64,000 bases of DNA. Origin: Brevibacillus fortis (GTDB lineage: Bacteria; Bacillota; Bacilli; Brevibacillales; Brevibacillaceae). Within the stretch, counting starts at the first letter, position 1. The number at the start of each line of letters is the position of its first letter. Shown piece after piece: positions 10,008 through 18,962 of the stretch. Position numbers and translations under genes: made by a program. The notes below the pieces were generated by a model, which made no database searches, was not told the origin of the DNA, and saw only the letters and a list, made by a program, of their open reading frames with translations. The stretch is from positions 124,001-188,000 of the forward strand of contig NZ_PXZM01000023.1 of the NCBI RefSeq assembly GCF_003013395.1, read 5' to 3'.

Positions 10008-10310
10008 ATGAATATTTTATTGTGTTGCGCAGCGGGTATGTCGACTAGCTTGCTGGTTCAAAAAATGGAGGAAGCTGCTAGAGAAAAGGGGTTGGACGCA
10101 AAAATATGGGCAGTTTCCGCAGATGAAGTAAAGCATCATATCGATCAGGCAGCAGTGCTCTTGCTGGGGCCACAAGTTCGTTACAAGCTGACAGAGATGA
10201 AAAAAGAAGGGGCATCCAGAGGAATTCCTGTAGACGTAATCAGTACGGTGGATTACGGAACATTGAACGGGAAAAACGTGCTTGAATTTGCACTTCGTCT
10301 AAAACAGTAG
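10008..10310 (+). CDS. celA: PTS system EIIB, lactose/cellobiose/chitobiose family
   Basis: 100 residues. The N-terminal [17 protein letters not shown] carries the phospho-cysteine motif of family-3 EIIB proteins. EIIB takes phosphate from EIIA and passes it to the sugar during transport through EIIC. ATG at 10008 follows a strong GAGGAGG. An open frame reaches upstream to 9888, but that stretch would cross the sigma-54 promoter and is not expected to be translated. It is the first gene of the operon. Confidence 0.92.
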   Translation: MNILLCCAAGMSTSLLVQKMEEAAREKGLDAKIWAVSADEVKHHIDQAAVLLLGPQVRYKLTEMKKEGASRGIPVDVISTVDYGTLNGKNVLEFALRLKQ

Positions 10311-10323
10311 GAGGGGGATGCGT

Positions 10324-11667
10324 ATGGGCGGATTTGTTTCTTTTATGGAAAACCGCATGATGCCGATTGCAGGAAAAATGGCGGAGCAAAAGCATCTGCA
10401 GGCCATTCGTGACGGAATTATCCTTACTTTGCCTTTGTTGATCATTGGTTCCATTTTCCTCATTATTGGCTTCATACCGATACCTGGTTATGACGAATTC
10501 ATGGGTGGTATTTTCGGAGAGAAATGGCGAACGAAGCTGTTGTATCCGGTAGGTGCTACTTTTGACGTCATGGGTTTGATTGTTAGCTTTGGCGTCGCCT
10601 ATCGACTGGCGGAGAAGTACAAGGTCGATCCGCTGTCGGCTGGAGCAATCTCTGTCGCATCCTTCTTGCTCGCTACTCCGTATAAAATCATGTTCACTCC
10701 TGAGGGAGCGAGTGCAGCCCAAGAGGTTGGCGGCGTCATTCCTCTTACGCTAATGGGGAGTCAGGGACTTTTTGTAGCCATGATATTGGCGATCTTATCA
10801 ACGGAGATTTATCGCAAAATCATCCAAATGAAAATCGTTATTTCCATGCCACCCGGAGTTCCTCCTGCCGTTTCTCGATCTTTTGTGGCATTGATCCCTG
10901 CGGGTGCTGTGCTTGTCGTTGTCTGGCTGATTCGAATTCTTTTGGAAAACACCTCCTTCGAGAGTATTCATAATATTGTAAAAGATTTGCTTGTCGGACC
11001 ATTGAGTGTGGTCGGCAGCAGCTTGATTGGGGCCATCATATGCGTGTTGCTTATTCACGTGCTATGGGCTGTCGGTTTGCACGGTGCTGCGGTTGTCGGC
11101 GGAATTATGAGTCCAATCTGGCTTACCTTGATGGACCAGAACAGAGCGGCGTTTCAGGCAAATCCGAACGGTGAATTGCCAAACGTCGTTACCACGCAAT
11201 TTTTTGACATGTGGGTATATGCAGGTGGATCAGGTGCAACTCTGGCCCTCGTCTTCCTGATGGTATTCATGGCACGAAGTAAACAGATGAAAAACATCGG
11301 CCGGCTCTCGATCGGACCTGGTTTGTTTAACATCAATGAACCCGTCATATTCGGTATGCCGATCGTCATGAATCCGCTCTTGATCATTCCTTTTGTACTT
11401 ACCCCTGTCATATTGGTCATTATCAGTTATTTTGCGATGTCGCTCGGATGGGTAGCAAAGCCTAGCGGGGTATCTGTTCCGTGGACGACACCATTGCTTG
11501 TTAGCGGGTATTTGGCTACGGGCGGAAAAGTGTCAGGAATGGTTCTCCAAGCCGTGAACTTCATCATTTCGCTCGCGATCTACTACCCGTTCTTCCGACT
11601 GTGGGATAAACAAAAAGTTAGCGAAGAAAAAGCGGGTACAGCTTCCGATACAGCTGTGCCGATGTAA
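10324..11667 (+). CDS. celB: PTS system EIIC permease, cellobiose/chitobiose family
   Basis: About 447 residues, with around ten membrane segments and a family-length EIIC domain (for example GLFNINEPVIFGMPIVMNP near residue 335, the signature substrate loop of this family). It is the membrane channel that imports and phosphorylates the disaccharide. ATG at 10324 is favoured over ATG 10318 because GGAGGGGG then sits seven bases away instead of touching the start. It follows EIIB by 13 bases. Confidence 0.92.
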   Translation: MGGFVSFMENRMMPIAGKMAEQKHLQAIRDGIILTLPLLIIGSIFLIIGFIPIPGYDEFMGGIFGEKWRTKLLYPVGATFDVMGLIVSFGVAYRLAEKYKVDPLSAGAISVASFLLATPYKIMFTPEGASAAQEVGGVIPLTLMGSQGLFVAMILAILSTEIYRKIIQMKIVISMPPGVPPAVSRSFVALIPAGAVLVVVWLIRILLENTSFESIHNIVKDLLVGPLSVVGSSLIGAIICVLLIHVLWAVGLHGAAVVGGIMSPIWLTLMDQNRAAFQANPNGELPNVVTTQFFDMWVYAGGSGATLALVFLMVFMARSKQMKNIGRLSIGPGLFNINEPVIFGMPIVMNPLLIIPFVLTPVILVIISYFAMSLGWVAKPSGVSVPWTTPLLVSGYLATGGKVSGMVLQAVNFIISLAIYYPFFRLWDKQKVSEEKAGTASDTAVPM

Positions 11668-11688
11668 TCGCTAGAGGAGAGGCTATCT

Positions 11689-12435
11689 ATGAAATTGATT
11701 GTGAATGCAGACGATTTTGGGTATTCCAAAGGCGTCAATCTGGGCATCGTCGAAGCGCATCGGGAAGGAATCGTTACTTCTGCGACTCTGATGGTCAATA
11801 TGGATGGGTTCGAGCACGCTGTAGGGCTAGCCAAAAAACATCCCACGCTGGGTGTAGGCATTCATCTGGTACTCACATGCGGATCGCCAGTCAGTCAGGA
11901 TGTACCAACGCTAACGGATGGGGAGGGGCGTTTTCGACGCGGGCAAGATCATTTGGTTGCCGCTGTACCGGAGGAGATTGAGCGGGAGCTTCGCGCTCAA
12001 CTAGGGGCTTTCATGGCGTCGGGGCTTATGTTGACACACATTGACAGCCACCACCATGTGCATGCACATCCAGCCGTTTTGCCGATTGTTCTGAAGCTAG
12101 CAGAGGAACATAGGGTGCCAGTTCGCTATCCGTGGATGTCCGAGTCTCGGGAGCAGCGAGACCAGTCGAGTGTTCCTACGACAGAAGGCTTTTCTCATCA
12201 TTTTTATGGAGACGACCTAACTGTACAATCATTCGTCAGGATCGTAGAGGAAATGTCTGATTATTCTGTAGTGGAGATCATGACGCACCCTGCTTATTTG
12301 GACGAAGCGATACTGACAGGCAGCTCATACACAAAGCAACGAACAACAGAATTGAAAATCTTAACGGCAGCAGAGTTAAAGCAATACATTCGTGATCAAA
12401 AAATACAGCTCGTGACTTTTAGCGAACTTGGATAG
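11689..12435 (+). CDS. chbG: ChbG/YdjC-type carbohydrate deacetylase
   Basis: 248 residues with the YdjC family pattern: VNADDFGYS at the N-terminus (metal-site Asp pair) and HIDSHHHVHAHP near residue 118 (metal His cluster). ChbG enzymes remove one acetyl group from chitobiose or chitobiose-6-phosphate. Its place between EIIC and EIIA suggests that the operon's sugar includes N-acetylated glycosides, i.e. chitobiose rather than plain cellobiose. The start has AGAGGAGAGG upstream. Confidence 0.88.
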   Translation: MKLIVNADDFGYSKGVNLGIVEAHREGIVTSATLMVNMDGFEHAVGLAKKHPTLGVGIHLVLTCGSPVSQDVPTLTDGEGRFRRGQDHLVAAVPEEIERELRAQLGAFMASGLMLTHIDSHHHVHAHPAVLPIVLKLAEEHRVPVRYPWMSESREQRDQSSVPTTEGFSHHFYGDDLTVQSFVRIVEEMSDYSVVEIMTHPAYLDEAILTGSSYTKQRTTELKILTAAELKQYIRDQKIQLVTFSELG

Positions 12436-12447
12436 GTGGAGATAGAT

Positions 12448-12774
12448 TTGGACCATACAGACGTTATTTTTCAACTAATACTTCACGGAGGAAACGCGCG
12501 GAGTCTGGCAATGGAAGCGATCGCTCTGGCTAAAACTAGAGATTTGCCAGGTGCAGAGGATGCGTTGAAGCGTGCAGGAGAAGAACTCGGTCGTGCACAT
12601 CAAAATCAAACGGCCCTTATCCAGAAGGAAATTGCGGGAGAAAAAACAGAGATCAGTATGCTCTTGATTCACGCCCAGGATCATTTGATGAACGCGATAA
12701 CAGTCAAGGATTTGGCTACGGAGTTTGTAGAGCTGTACAGCCAAATCCATGCAGGTAAGGAGGCAGGAGTATGA
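12448..12774 (+). CDS. celC: PTS system EIIA, lactose/cellobiose family
   Basis: About 108 residues, all-helical. The active-site region is HAQDHLMNAI (about residues 70-80), where the family's phospho-His lies, and the family N-terminal pattern ILHGGNARSLAMEA is present. TTG at 12448 has AGGTGGAG six bases upstream and is a better start than GTG at 12436, which overlaps that ribosome site. The stop overlaps the next gene by 4 bases (ATGA). Confidence 0.9.
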   Translation: MDHTDVIFQLILHGGNARSLAMEAIALAKTRDLPGAEDALKRAGEELGRAHQNQTALIQKEIAGEKTEISMLLIHAQDHLMNAITVKDLATEFVELYSQIHAGKEAGV

Positions 12775-14093
12775 GCGGGATCAAAATTGTAACGATCGGT
12801 GGAGGGTCTAGTTATACACCTGAGCTGGTGGAAGGCTTCATCAAGCGCTACGCTGAATTGCCTGTGCGGGAATTGTGGCTCGTTGACATTCCAGAGGGCG
12901 AGAAAAAGCTGCAAACTGTGGGTGCTCTTGCAAAACGGATGGTGGAGAAAGCAGGGGTACCAATCGAGATCCATTTGACCTTGGATCGCAGAAAAGCACT
13001 TGCAGGCGCTGATTTTGTCACAACACAAATGCGCGTCGGTCTCTTGGAGGCGCGGATCAAGGATGAGCGTATCCCCTTGAAATACGGTGTAATCGGACAG
13101 GAGACGAATGGACCTGGCGGCTTGTTCAAGGGCTTGCGCACCATTCCGGTTATTATGGATATTTGTCGTGACATGGAAGAGCTGTGTCCAGATGCTTGGT
13201 TGATTAACTTCACGAATCCGGCTGGTATGGTCACAGAGGCAGTTCTGCGACATACCAACCGCAAAAAGGTTATTGGTCTGTGCAACGTGCCCATCGGCAT
13301 GAAAATGGGTGTCGCTACTGTTTTAGGCGTGGAGCAATCGCGGGTTCATATTGATTTTGCTGGTTTGAATCATATGATTTTCGGACTTGGTGTGTACCTG
13401 GATGGGGAAAACGTCATTTCCCAGGTAATCGATAAAATAACGGGCGACCAATCAGGTATTACGATGCAAAACATTTTGGACCTTGGCTGGGATAAAGATT
13501 TTATCAAAGCATTGGGGATTCTCCCGTGCCCGTACCATCGTTACTACTACCAGACACGCACGATGCTTGAGCATGAGCTGGAAGAAGCGGAGCAGAAGGG
13601 TACGCGAGCTGAAGTGGTCAAGCAGGTGGAAGCGGAGCTATTCGCGCTCTACGAAGACCCGGACCTCGATATCAAACCTCCGCAGTTGGAGAAGCGTGGC
13701 GGGGCTTATTACAGTGAGGCTGCTTGCAATCTGATTTACTCCATTTACAACGACAAGCGCGATATCCAGACGGTGAACGTTCGCAACAATGGAGCGATTG
13801 CCAGCATTCCGGATGATTCGGCGGTCGAGGTAAACTGCGTGATTACAAGAGAAGGACCGATTCCTTTGGCTGTTGGGGATTTGCCTGTTCCCGTGCGTGG
13901 ACTCGTACAGCAAATCAAATCGTTTGAGCGAGTGGCAGCTGAGGCCGCTGTAACGGGTGATTACCATCAGGCGCTGTTGGCTATGAATATTAATCCGTTA
14001 GTGCCTTCTGATGTGATCGCCAAACAAATACTCGATGAGATGCTGGAGGCGCACAAGGAGCATCTGCCCCAGTTTTTCAAGCCCGTAACATAA
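12771..14093 (+). CDS. GH4-family 6-phospho-beta-glycosidase
   Basis: 440 residues. The N-terminal NAD-binding loop is VTIGGGSSYTPEL. NFTNPAGMVTEAV, the metal-site Cys in GLCNVPIG (about 170-178) and His in GLNHM (about 200) mark glycoside hydrolase family 4. These enzymes need NAD+ and a divalent metal and split the phosphorylated disaccharide in the cytoplasm. In this operon the substrate should be the product of the EIIABC system, cellobiose-6-P or (deacetylated) chitobiose-6-P. Confidence 0.92.
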   Translation: MSGIKIVTIGGGSSYTPELVEGFIKRYAELPVRELWLVDIPEGEKKLQTVGALAKRMVEKAGVPIEIHLTLDRRKALAGADFVTTQMRVGLLEARIKDERIPLKYGVIGQETNGPGGLFKGLRTIPVIMDICRDMEELCPDAWLINFTNPAGMVTEAVLRHTNRKKVIGLCNVPIGMKMGVATVLGVEQSRVHIDFAGLNHMIFGLGVYLDGENVISQVIDKITGDQSGITMQNILDLGWDKDFIKALGILPCPYHRYYYQTRTMLEHELEEAEQKGTRAEVVKQVEAELFALYEDPDLDIKPPQLEKRGGAYYSEAACNLIYSIYNDKRDIQTVNVRNNGAIASIPDDSAVEVNCVITREGPIPLAVGDLPVPVRGLVQQIKSFERVAAEAAVTGDYHQALLAMNINPLVPSDVIAKQILDEMLEAHKEHLPQFFKPVT

Positions 14094-14106
14094 GGATGGG
14101 GCTCGT

Positions 14107-14946
14107 GTGAAATATAAGCTCCTCGTCTTGGATGTGGATGGAACGATTTTGATGTCCAACCATACTTTATCCAAAGTAACGGAGCGTGCCATTAGCCAGT
14201 TAGTGAAGCAAGGAGTCCACGTCACACTGGCAACTGGCAGGGCATACCCATCGGCCAAATCGTTGGCGCAGCAGTTCCAGATCAGCGCACCACTCATTTC
14301 CCATGATGGCGCATACGTCGCAGATCCCAAGACGGATCAGGTGCTGTATGTACAGCGTATTCCGTATGAGATAGCGGCGAGGATAACAGATATACTCGTA
14401 TCGCATGGCTTGGATGTCATGCTGTTGCATGAGTCTTATGCTGTTACGAATCGCACATGGAAGTGGACGGACTTGTTTCCGCTGTTAAATGCCTGGACAC
14501 TGCGCCAGCTCTGGAAAAATCAATACCCGCTCAAAATCCAGGCCTCTCGGTTGTTAGCCGGATACGTACGAAAACATGAAGTGTGTGCTCCGAAAATATT
14601 CGTCACGGGGGACGAGAAGCGTTTGTCGGCAGCAAGACAAGAGCTGGAGAAAGCTGAGTTTTCGGGGATTCGCGTGACAGCATCGGGCGCGAATAATTTG
14701 GAAATATTGCCTGTCGGTATTTCTAAGGCGAGTGGTCTAGCGGTAGTGAGTGAGAGGCTCGCGATACAGCCTGACGAGATCGTTGCTGTAGGTGACAATT
14801 ACAATGATGCAGAGATGCTCCAATTCGCTGGAATGGGTGTGGCGATGGGCAATGCTCCTGACGATCTGAAACAACTGGCTCGGCATGTCACGGAAACGAA
14901 CGATCGGCATGGGGTAGCAGAAGTTATCGAAAAGTTTTTTCTGTAA
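14107..14946 (+). CDS. HAD-superfamily Cof-type sugar phosphatase
   Basis: 279 residues. The catalytic motif is LDVDGTI at the N-terminus, with VGDNYNDAEML near residue 235 and a C2-type cap between, typical of Cof/YidA-like phosphatases. GTG at 14107 has AAGGATGGGG upstream. It is encoded 13 bases after the glycosidase, so it may dephosphorylate a sugar phosphate released by this pathway or relieve sugar-phosphate stress. The substrate is not deducible. Confidence 0.85.
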   Translation: MKYKLLVLDVDGTILMSNHTLSKVTERAISQLVKQGVHVTLATGRAYPSAKSLAQQFQISAPLISHDGAYVADPKTDQVLYVQRIPYEIAARITDILVSHGLDVMLLHESYAVTNRTWKWTDLFPLLNAWTLRQLWKNQYPLKIQASRLLAGYVRKHEVCAPKIFVTGDEKRLSAARQELEKAEFSGIRVTASGANNLEILPVGISKASGLAVVSERLAIQPDEIVAVGDNYNDAEMLQFAGMGVAMGNAPDDLKQLARHVTETNDRHGVAEVIEKFFL

Positions 14947-14996
14947 GAGGTTGTTCAAAAAGTCGTTAAGCACAAGGACAGGAAGGGAGGCGTGAA

Positions 14997-15260
14997 ATGA
15001 TCCGTATTAATCTTGAAGTAGCCGTGAGTGGAGGTCTCCATGCTCGCCCTGCTTCTGTCTTGGTGAACCTGCTCAATCAATACAGCTCGTCGGTTAAGAT
15101 GATTTATAACGACAAGCAGGCCAACGGCAAAAGTATCCTCAGCGTAATGGCTCTGGGAGCCAAGACCGGAGATGAAATTATGTTTGAGGTGGAGGGGGCT
15201 GACGAGCAAGAGGTGGCTACCAGTATTGAGTCACTATTTGAAAGGAATTTTGCCATCTAA
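14997..15260 (+). CDS. HPr-family phosphocarrier, encoded inside the PTS operon
   Basis: 87 residues. GGLHARPAS holds the His-15-type phosphorylation site and NGKSILSVMALG the Ser-46-type HPrK site, so it could serve both in sugar transport and in catabolite repression. AGGGAGG lies seven bases before the ATG. It ends the operon before a terminator. A second HPr paralogue lies at 40306. Which is the housekeeping HPr cannot be told here; this one is probably an operon-dedicated carrier. Confidence 0.88.
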   Translation: MIRINLEVAVSGGLHARPASVLVNLLNQYSSSVKMIYNDKQANGKSILSVMALGAKTGDEIMFEVEGADEQEVATSIESLFERNFAI

Positions 15261-15280
15261 CAGGGTGAAAACCACGTAAT

Positions 15281-15315
15281 AAAGCCAGTGCCTAACGAAC
15301 GGGCACTGGCTTTCC
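15281..15315 (+). terminator. Terminator of the PTS operon
   Basis: AAAGCCAGTGCC and GGGCACTGGCTTT form a 12-bp stem around an 8-nt loop. It separates this operon from the convergent histidine kinase gene. Confidence 0.8.
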
Positions 15316-15325
15316 TATTTGATAC

Positions 15326-17479
15326 TTAAACGTGCTTGCGAAATACCACAATGACTTTGAAGTAATCGCCATCAATGTCGATCGACAGCCTGCCGCCTTG
15401 CAATTCTACGATGCTTTTTGCGATAGCCAAGCCGAGGCCAGAGCCTTCGGTATGACGGGATTGATCGGCGCGTTTAAAACGTTCAAAAAGCTCTTGGGCA
15501 TCAAAGTCGATCTCGTAGGCGGAGACGTTTTTGAACGTCAGGATGACATCGTCGTGCGTCTCTGCCAAATGGATCAGAACTCGCGTATTCGGCATGGAAT
15601 ATTTCAGGGCGTTGCCGATCAGATTTTCAAATACGCGCCACGTTTTCTTGCCATCCAGAGGGGCGACAATCTTTGGTTGCTCCGTCGTTACGCGGAAGGT
15701 GAGCGTCGACTGCTCGATTTTGTCACTGAATTCTGCAATGGATTGGTTGAGCAGGGAGGCTACATTCACTTGCTCGATATTCAGTTCCACCGCGCCGCTG
15801 GACATTTTAGCTGCGTCAAACAGGTCATCGATGAGGACGCGCAGTCGATCTGATTTTCGATCCAAGACATCGATGTAGTCCTTGCGTTGCTCTGGTGTCA
15901 AGTTCTCTTGTTTGAGCAGGGTAACGTAGTTGATAATCGACGTCAGCGGTGTTTTCAAATCATGGGAAACATTCGTGATCAATTCCGATTTCATGCGCTC
16001 GCTCTTCATTTGCTCTTCCACCGCGTTCTTGAGTCCCTTTGTGATGTTGTTGAGCGAGTGAGCGAGATCAGATAACTTCCCTTTTTTCACCTTCTGAATG
16101 GTAACGTTCATATTGCCGTTAGCCATTTCAGAGGCTCCGTGCATGATGCGGTTCATCAGTCCCAAACGGCGTAGGGTGTATGGGAAAACGACGACCATGT
16201 AGAACATGCCATATAAGAAGCTAAAAAACAGTAAGGCGCCAGCGCGTTCGACTAGCCCGACGAATCCAAAACCGATACTCATCCCAAACATGACAGTCAG
16301 GATGAACAAGGTGGATATTTTAAAGAACATACCGCGATTGGCGTAGCTTTCTTGAAGAAGGACACGTTGTCTAGCGAAGATACTCTTTTGCCACTGCTGT
16401 GTAAATCTCTCGGGTTGGTTGTACATAAGCCATGCCTCCATAAATTGTAGAAGCAGGTAAGCAGTGAACAACGAAACGAACGCCAGGGTAAAGAAATGCT
16501 CACCATCAATTGGCAAGAAGAAGAAACGCAGGTTAGCTATCATAATCAAATACATATTTCCGAGCACGAACACTAGCACCATTCGAATATCTAGCGGGAT
16601 ATGGCGGAACAGAGCCAGGCTTTTCGCTACAAGGGGTACTTCCGACACTTTGCTTACTGGCAGGTACCAGCAACAGAGTGCAATGAGAAGGAGAGTGCCT
16701 CCGAGCAGGACAAATTCGGCAATGAGCCGATCACGAATGGAATCATAGTAAAGGGCATCTGTATGGACCTGACTATATCCGCCTGGTTCTTTTGGGACAT
16801 AGAAGATACCGCTCAATTGATTCAGTTGATAAGTGCGGTTGATACTCTCTAAATCTCCGTTGGTATTAGGGAGATTGATTGTGTGACGCGCATATCGGGC
16901 CAGTTCCCAATCTGTAGGTTCTTGAGGGAGGTTGGTGTAAACTTTGTTGTTTTTTGTATCGGTGACATAGTATTTGAAGGAGCCGCTCCGTAGTGTAAGA
17001 CTGTTTTTACGTTCCTCGTACTCGGCATCCCTTTCGGCGATTCTTTGGTCTACTCGCTCTTGATAATTAGAGGTTTCTCTCGCAATTTCTTCTTGCAAGT
17101 TTTGTGAAAACTCTTCGGTTAATCTGGTGACTCTCTCATTGTCACCATTTCTTTTTGCTTCTTCGATCGTATCTGACAGTTTATTATTTTCCTTAATCGA
17201 CCGGAGGTTTTCCTCATGCTCTTTTTTGAACTGATTCGCTGTCCTCTCGTCGAGCTTTCCTGGGATGTAGCTTGCATAATCTACATGAACGTTTTTCACC
17301 AGCTCGGCAAAAGTCTCTAATTCACGATTAAATCCTGAGCTTTGAAAGTAATTATCCTCTTGGAGATTCTCGCGCTTATGGTACAGATCGGCCATGGTCA
17401 GGAGAGCGAGCGAAATACTCACGATCATAACAACCAGCACGGGCACCGCAAAGCGTTTATTTTTCGATTTTGTATCCAA
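15326..17479 (-). CDS. Multi-pass sensor histidine kinase
   Basis: 717 residues. There is one N-terminal membrane helix (about 10-30), a charged, coiled-coil-prone extracytoplasmic region (31-255, rich in Glu, Lys and Arg) and a block of about six further helices up to residue 440. HisKA follows with phospho-His in NVSHDLKTPLTS (about 505), then a HATPase with GLGLAIAKSIVEL at the C-terminus. The start overlaps the response regulator stop by 23 bases, so the two are co-translated. The sensor resembles no family I can name. Confidence 0.88.
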   Translation of the reverse strand: MDTKSKNKRFAVPVLVVMIVSISLALLTMADLYHKRENLQEDNYFQSSGFNRELETFAELVKNVHVDYASYIPGKLDERTANQFKKEHEENLRSIKENNKLSDTIEEAKRNGDNERVTRLTEEFSQNLQEEIARETSNYQERVDQRIAERDAEYEERKNSLTLRSGSFKYYVTDTKNNKVYTNLPQEPTDWELARYARHTINLPNTNGDLESINRTYQLNQLSGIFYVPKEPGGYSQVHTDALYYDSIRDRLIAEFVLLGGTLLLIALCCWYLPVSKVSEVPLVAKSLALFRHIPLDIRMVLVFVLGNMYLIMIANLRFFFLPIDGEHFFTLAFVSLFTAYLLLQFMEAWLMYNQPERFTQQWQKSIFARQRVLLQESYANRGMFFKISTLFILTVMFGMSIGFGFVGLVERAGALLFFSFLYGMFYMVVVFPYTLRRLGLMNRIMHGASEMANGNMNVTIQKVKKGKLSDLAHSLNNITKGLKNAVEEQMKSERMKSELITNVSHDLKTPLTSIINYVTLLKQENLTPEQRKDYIDVLDRKSDRLRVLIDDLFDAAKMSSGAVELNIEQVNVASLLNQSIAEFSDKIEQSTLTFRVTTEQPKIVAPLDGKKTWRVFENLIGNALKYSMPNTRVLIHLAETHDDVILTFKNVSAYEIDFDAQELFERFKRADQSRHTEGSGLGLAIAKSIVELQGGRLSIDIDGDYFKVIVVFRKHV

Positions 17480-18149
17480 TTCCCCATACCACCTTCAAAT
17501 ATTTTGGTTCCTTCGGGTTGATCTCTATTTTTTCCCGAATGCGTCTCACGTGGACGGCCACCGTGTTTTCCGCGTTCATATAAGGCTCTCTCCAGACCCG
17601 TTCATAAATTTCCTCGATCGAAAACACCCGGCCCTTATTTTCCATTAACAGCTCCAAGATTTTGTACTCGGTAGCAGTCAGGCGAACCTCGTTACCGTCA
17701 ATCGCTACATTTTTTGTGCTTTTGTTCAAGGTCAAGCCGCGTACCTGAATCTCATCTTCTGTCATTTGAGCGCTTCCCAGATTGGTAAATCGTCTTAACT
17801 GAGATTTGACCCTGGCGATGAGCTCCAAGGGATTAAAGGGCTTCGTCACATAGTCATCGGCACCGATGTTGAGCCCGAGGATTTTATCGGTATCCTCTGA
17901 TTTGGCAGAGAGCATGATGATCGGGATGTTTTTTTTCTGCCGAATTTGAAAGGTGGCGGTCATTCCGTCCATTTTTGGCATCATGATGTCCATCAGGATG
18001 AGGTGGATCTCTTCATTCTCCAGCACTTCCAATGCTTCCAGTCCATTGCTCGCCTGGAATACGGTCATGGATTCATTTTTGAGATAGATTTCGATTGCGT
18101 CGCGGATTTCAGCCTCGTCGTCGACTACGAGAACTTGATATTTGGTCAT
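17457..18149 (-). CDS. OmpR/PhoB-family response regulator
   Basis: About 230 residues. The receiver has VVDDEAEIR, phospho-Asp in LILMDIMMP and the Lys in DDYVTKPF; the C-terminal winged helix has LTATEYKILELLM and NAENTVAVHVRRIREKI. ATG at 18149 is preferred over GTG 18161 because AAGGTGG lies eight bases upstream of it. A 14-bp perfect palindrome sits just upstream of the ribosome site (18165-18178) and may be its own operator. Confidence 0.9.
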   Translation of the reverse strand: MTKYQVLVVDDEAEIRDAIEIYLKNESMTVFQASNGLEALEVLENEEIHLILMDIMMPKMDGMTATFQIRQKKNIPIIMLSAKSEDTDKILGLNIGADDYVTKPFNPLELIARVKSQLRRFTNLGSAQMTEDEIQVRGLTLNKSTKNVAIDGNEVRLTATEYKILELLMENKGRVFSIEEIYERVWREPYMNAENTVAVHVRRIREKIEINPKEPKYLKVVWGIGYKIEK

Positions 18150-18164
18150 GATTCGTCCCACCTT

Positions 18165-18178
18165 ATGAATGCATTCAT
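18165..18178. promoter_or_regulatory. 14-bp perfect palindrome in the leader of the OmpR-type regulator gene
   Basis: ATGAATGCATTCAT is self-complementary and ends two bases from the ribosome-binding site of the response regulator gene. It could be an operator (autoregulation) or a small RNA hairpin; nothing else in the window shares it. Confidence 0.4.
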
Positions 18179-18296
18179 GGTACTATCTTAACGCCCAGCT
18201 CTAACAAAACAGTAATGAAATGTCTTACAAATTTCTTAATAAACCAAGTTCAGGAAAGGCTAGTTGATAGGATCAAGCCGAGAAATAAGGTAAGAT

Positions 18297-18944
18297 GTGA
18301 GGAAGAATACTAGAAAATTGGTGATGGCTTTGCTGGAATGGACCGGGGAGAGAATTATCCCCAAGCTGTTAAAACCTACGAACGGCATGCTGCTGGAGCA
18401 TATAGCCAGATATTATTTTGCGGCACCCTATGTAAAAGGTCGAGTGCTGGATATCGCTTGCGGTACCGGCTACGGATGTCATATGATCGCAAAGGATCGA
18501 AAACGAGAGCTGACGGAATTGATCGGAGTCGACAACGACGAGGCGACGATCTATTACGCCAATCGGGAATACAACCATCAAAAGATTACGTATCAGCAGG
18601 GTGACGCTCTTGATCCGGCGCTTCCTGAGCAATTGGGGTTGTTTGATACGATTTTGAGCTTTGAGACCATTGAGCATGTCGCAGATGATTTGCTGTTTAT
18701 GGATAACTTGTACCGAATGCTTGCGCCAGGTGGTACGCTCGTACTGTCCAGTCCATTTGGCAGAGGGCGGGGCAAAGAGACGAGTGAGCCCTTCCATGTT
18801 CATCAATTGACGCAAGAAGAGTTCGCGGAGCTGTTTGTACGCTATTCCGAAGTGGATATGTATTATCAGAGAGGCGTTACGTTTGAAAAAACACCTCGCG
18901 ATGGCGTGCGATACTTTATCGGCATGGCAGTTTGTACGAAATAA
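18297..18944 (+). CDS. Class I SAM-dependent methyltransferase
   Basis: Up to 215 residues. Motif I is VLDIACGTGYG (about 50-60), followed by GVDNDEATIYYA (ribose-binding acid) and the FETIEHV and LYRMLAPGGTLVLSSP blocks of small-molecule methyltransferases. GTG at 18297 has AAGG upstream; ATG at 18324 (MALLEWTGER) is the alternative and begins where the recognisable sequence begins. It lies 18 bases before a DEAD-box helicase gene and may be co-transcribed with it. The methyl acceptor is unknown. Confidence 0.85.
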   Translation: MRKNTRKLVMALLEWTGERIIPKLLKPTNGMLLEHIARYYFAAPYVKGRVLDIACGTGYGCHMIAKDRKRELTELIGVDNDEATIYYANREYNHQKITYQQGDALDPALPEQLGLFDTILSFETIEHVADDLLFMDNLYRMLAPGGTLVLSSPFGRGRGKETSEPFHVHQLTQEEFAELFVRYSEVDMYYQRGVTFEKTPRDGVRYFIGMAVCTK

Positions 18945-18962
18945 TAACGGATCGATTTATGA

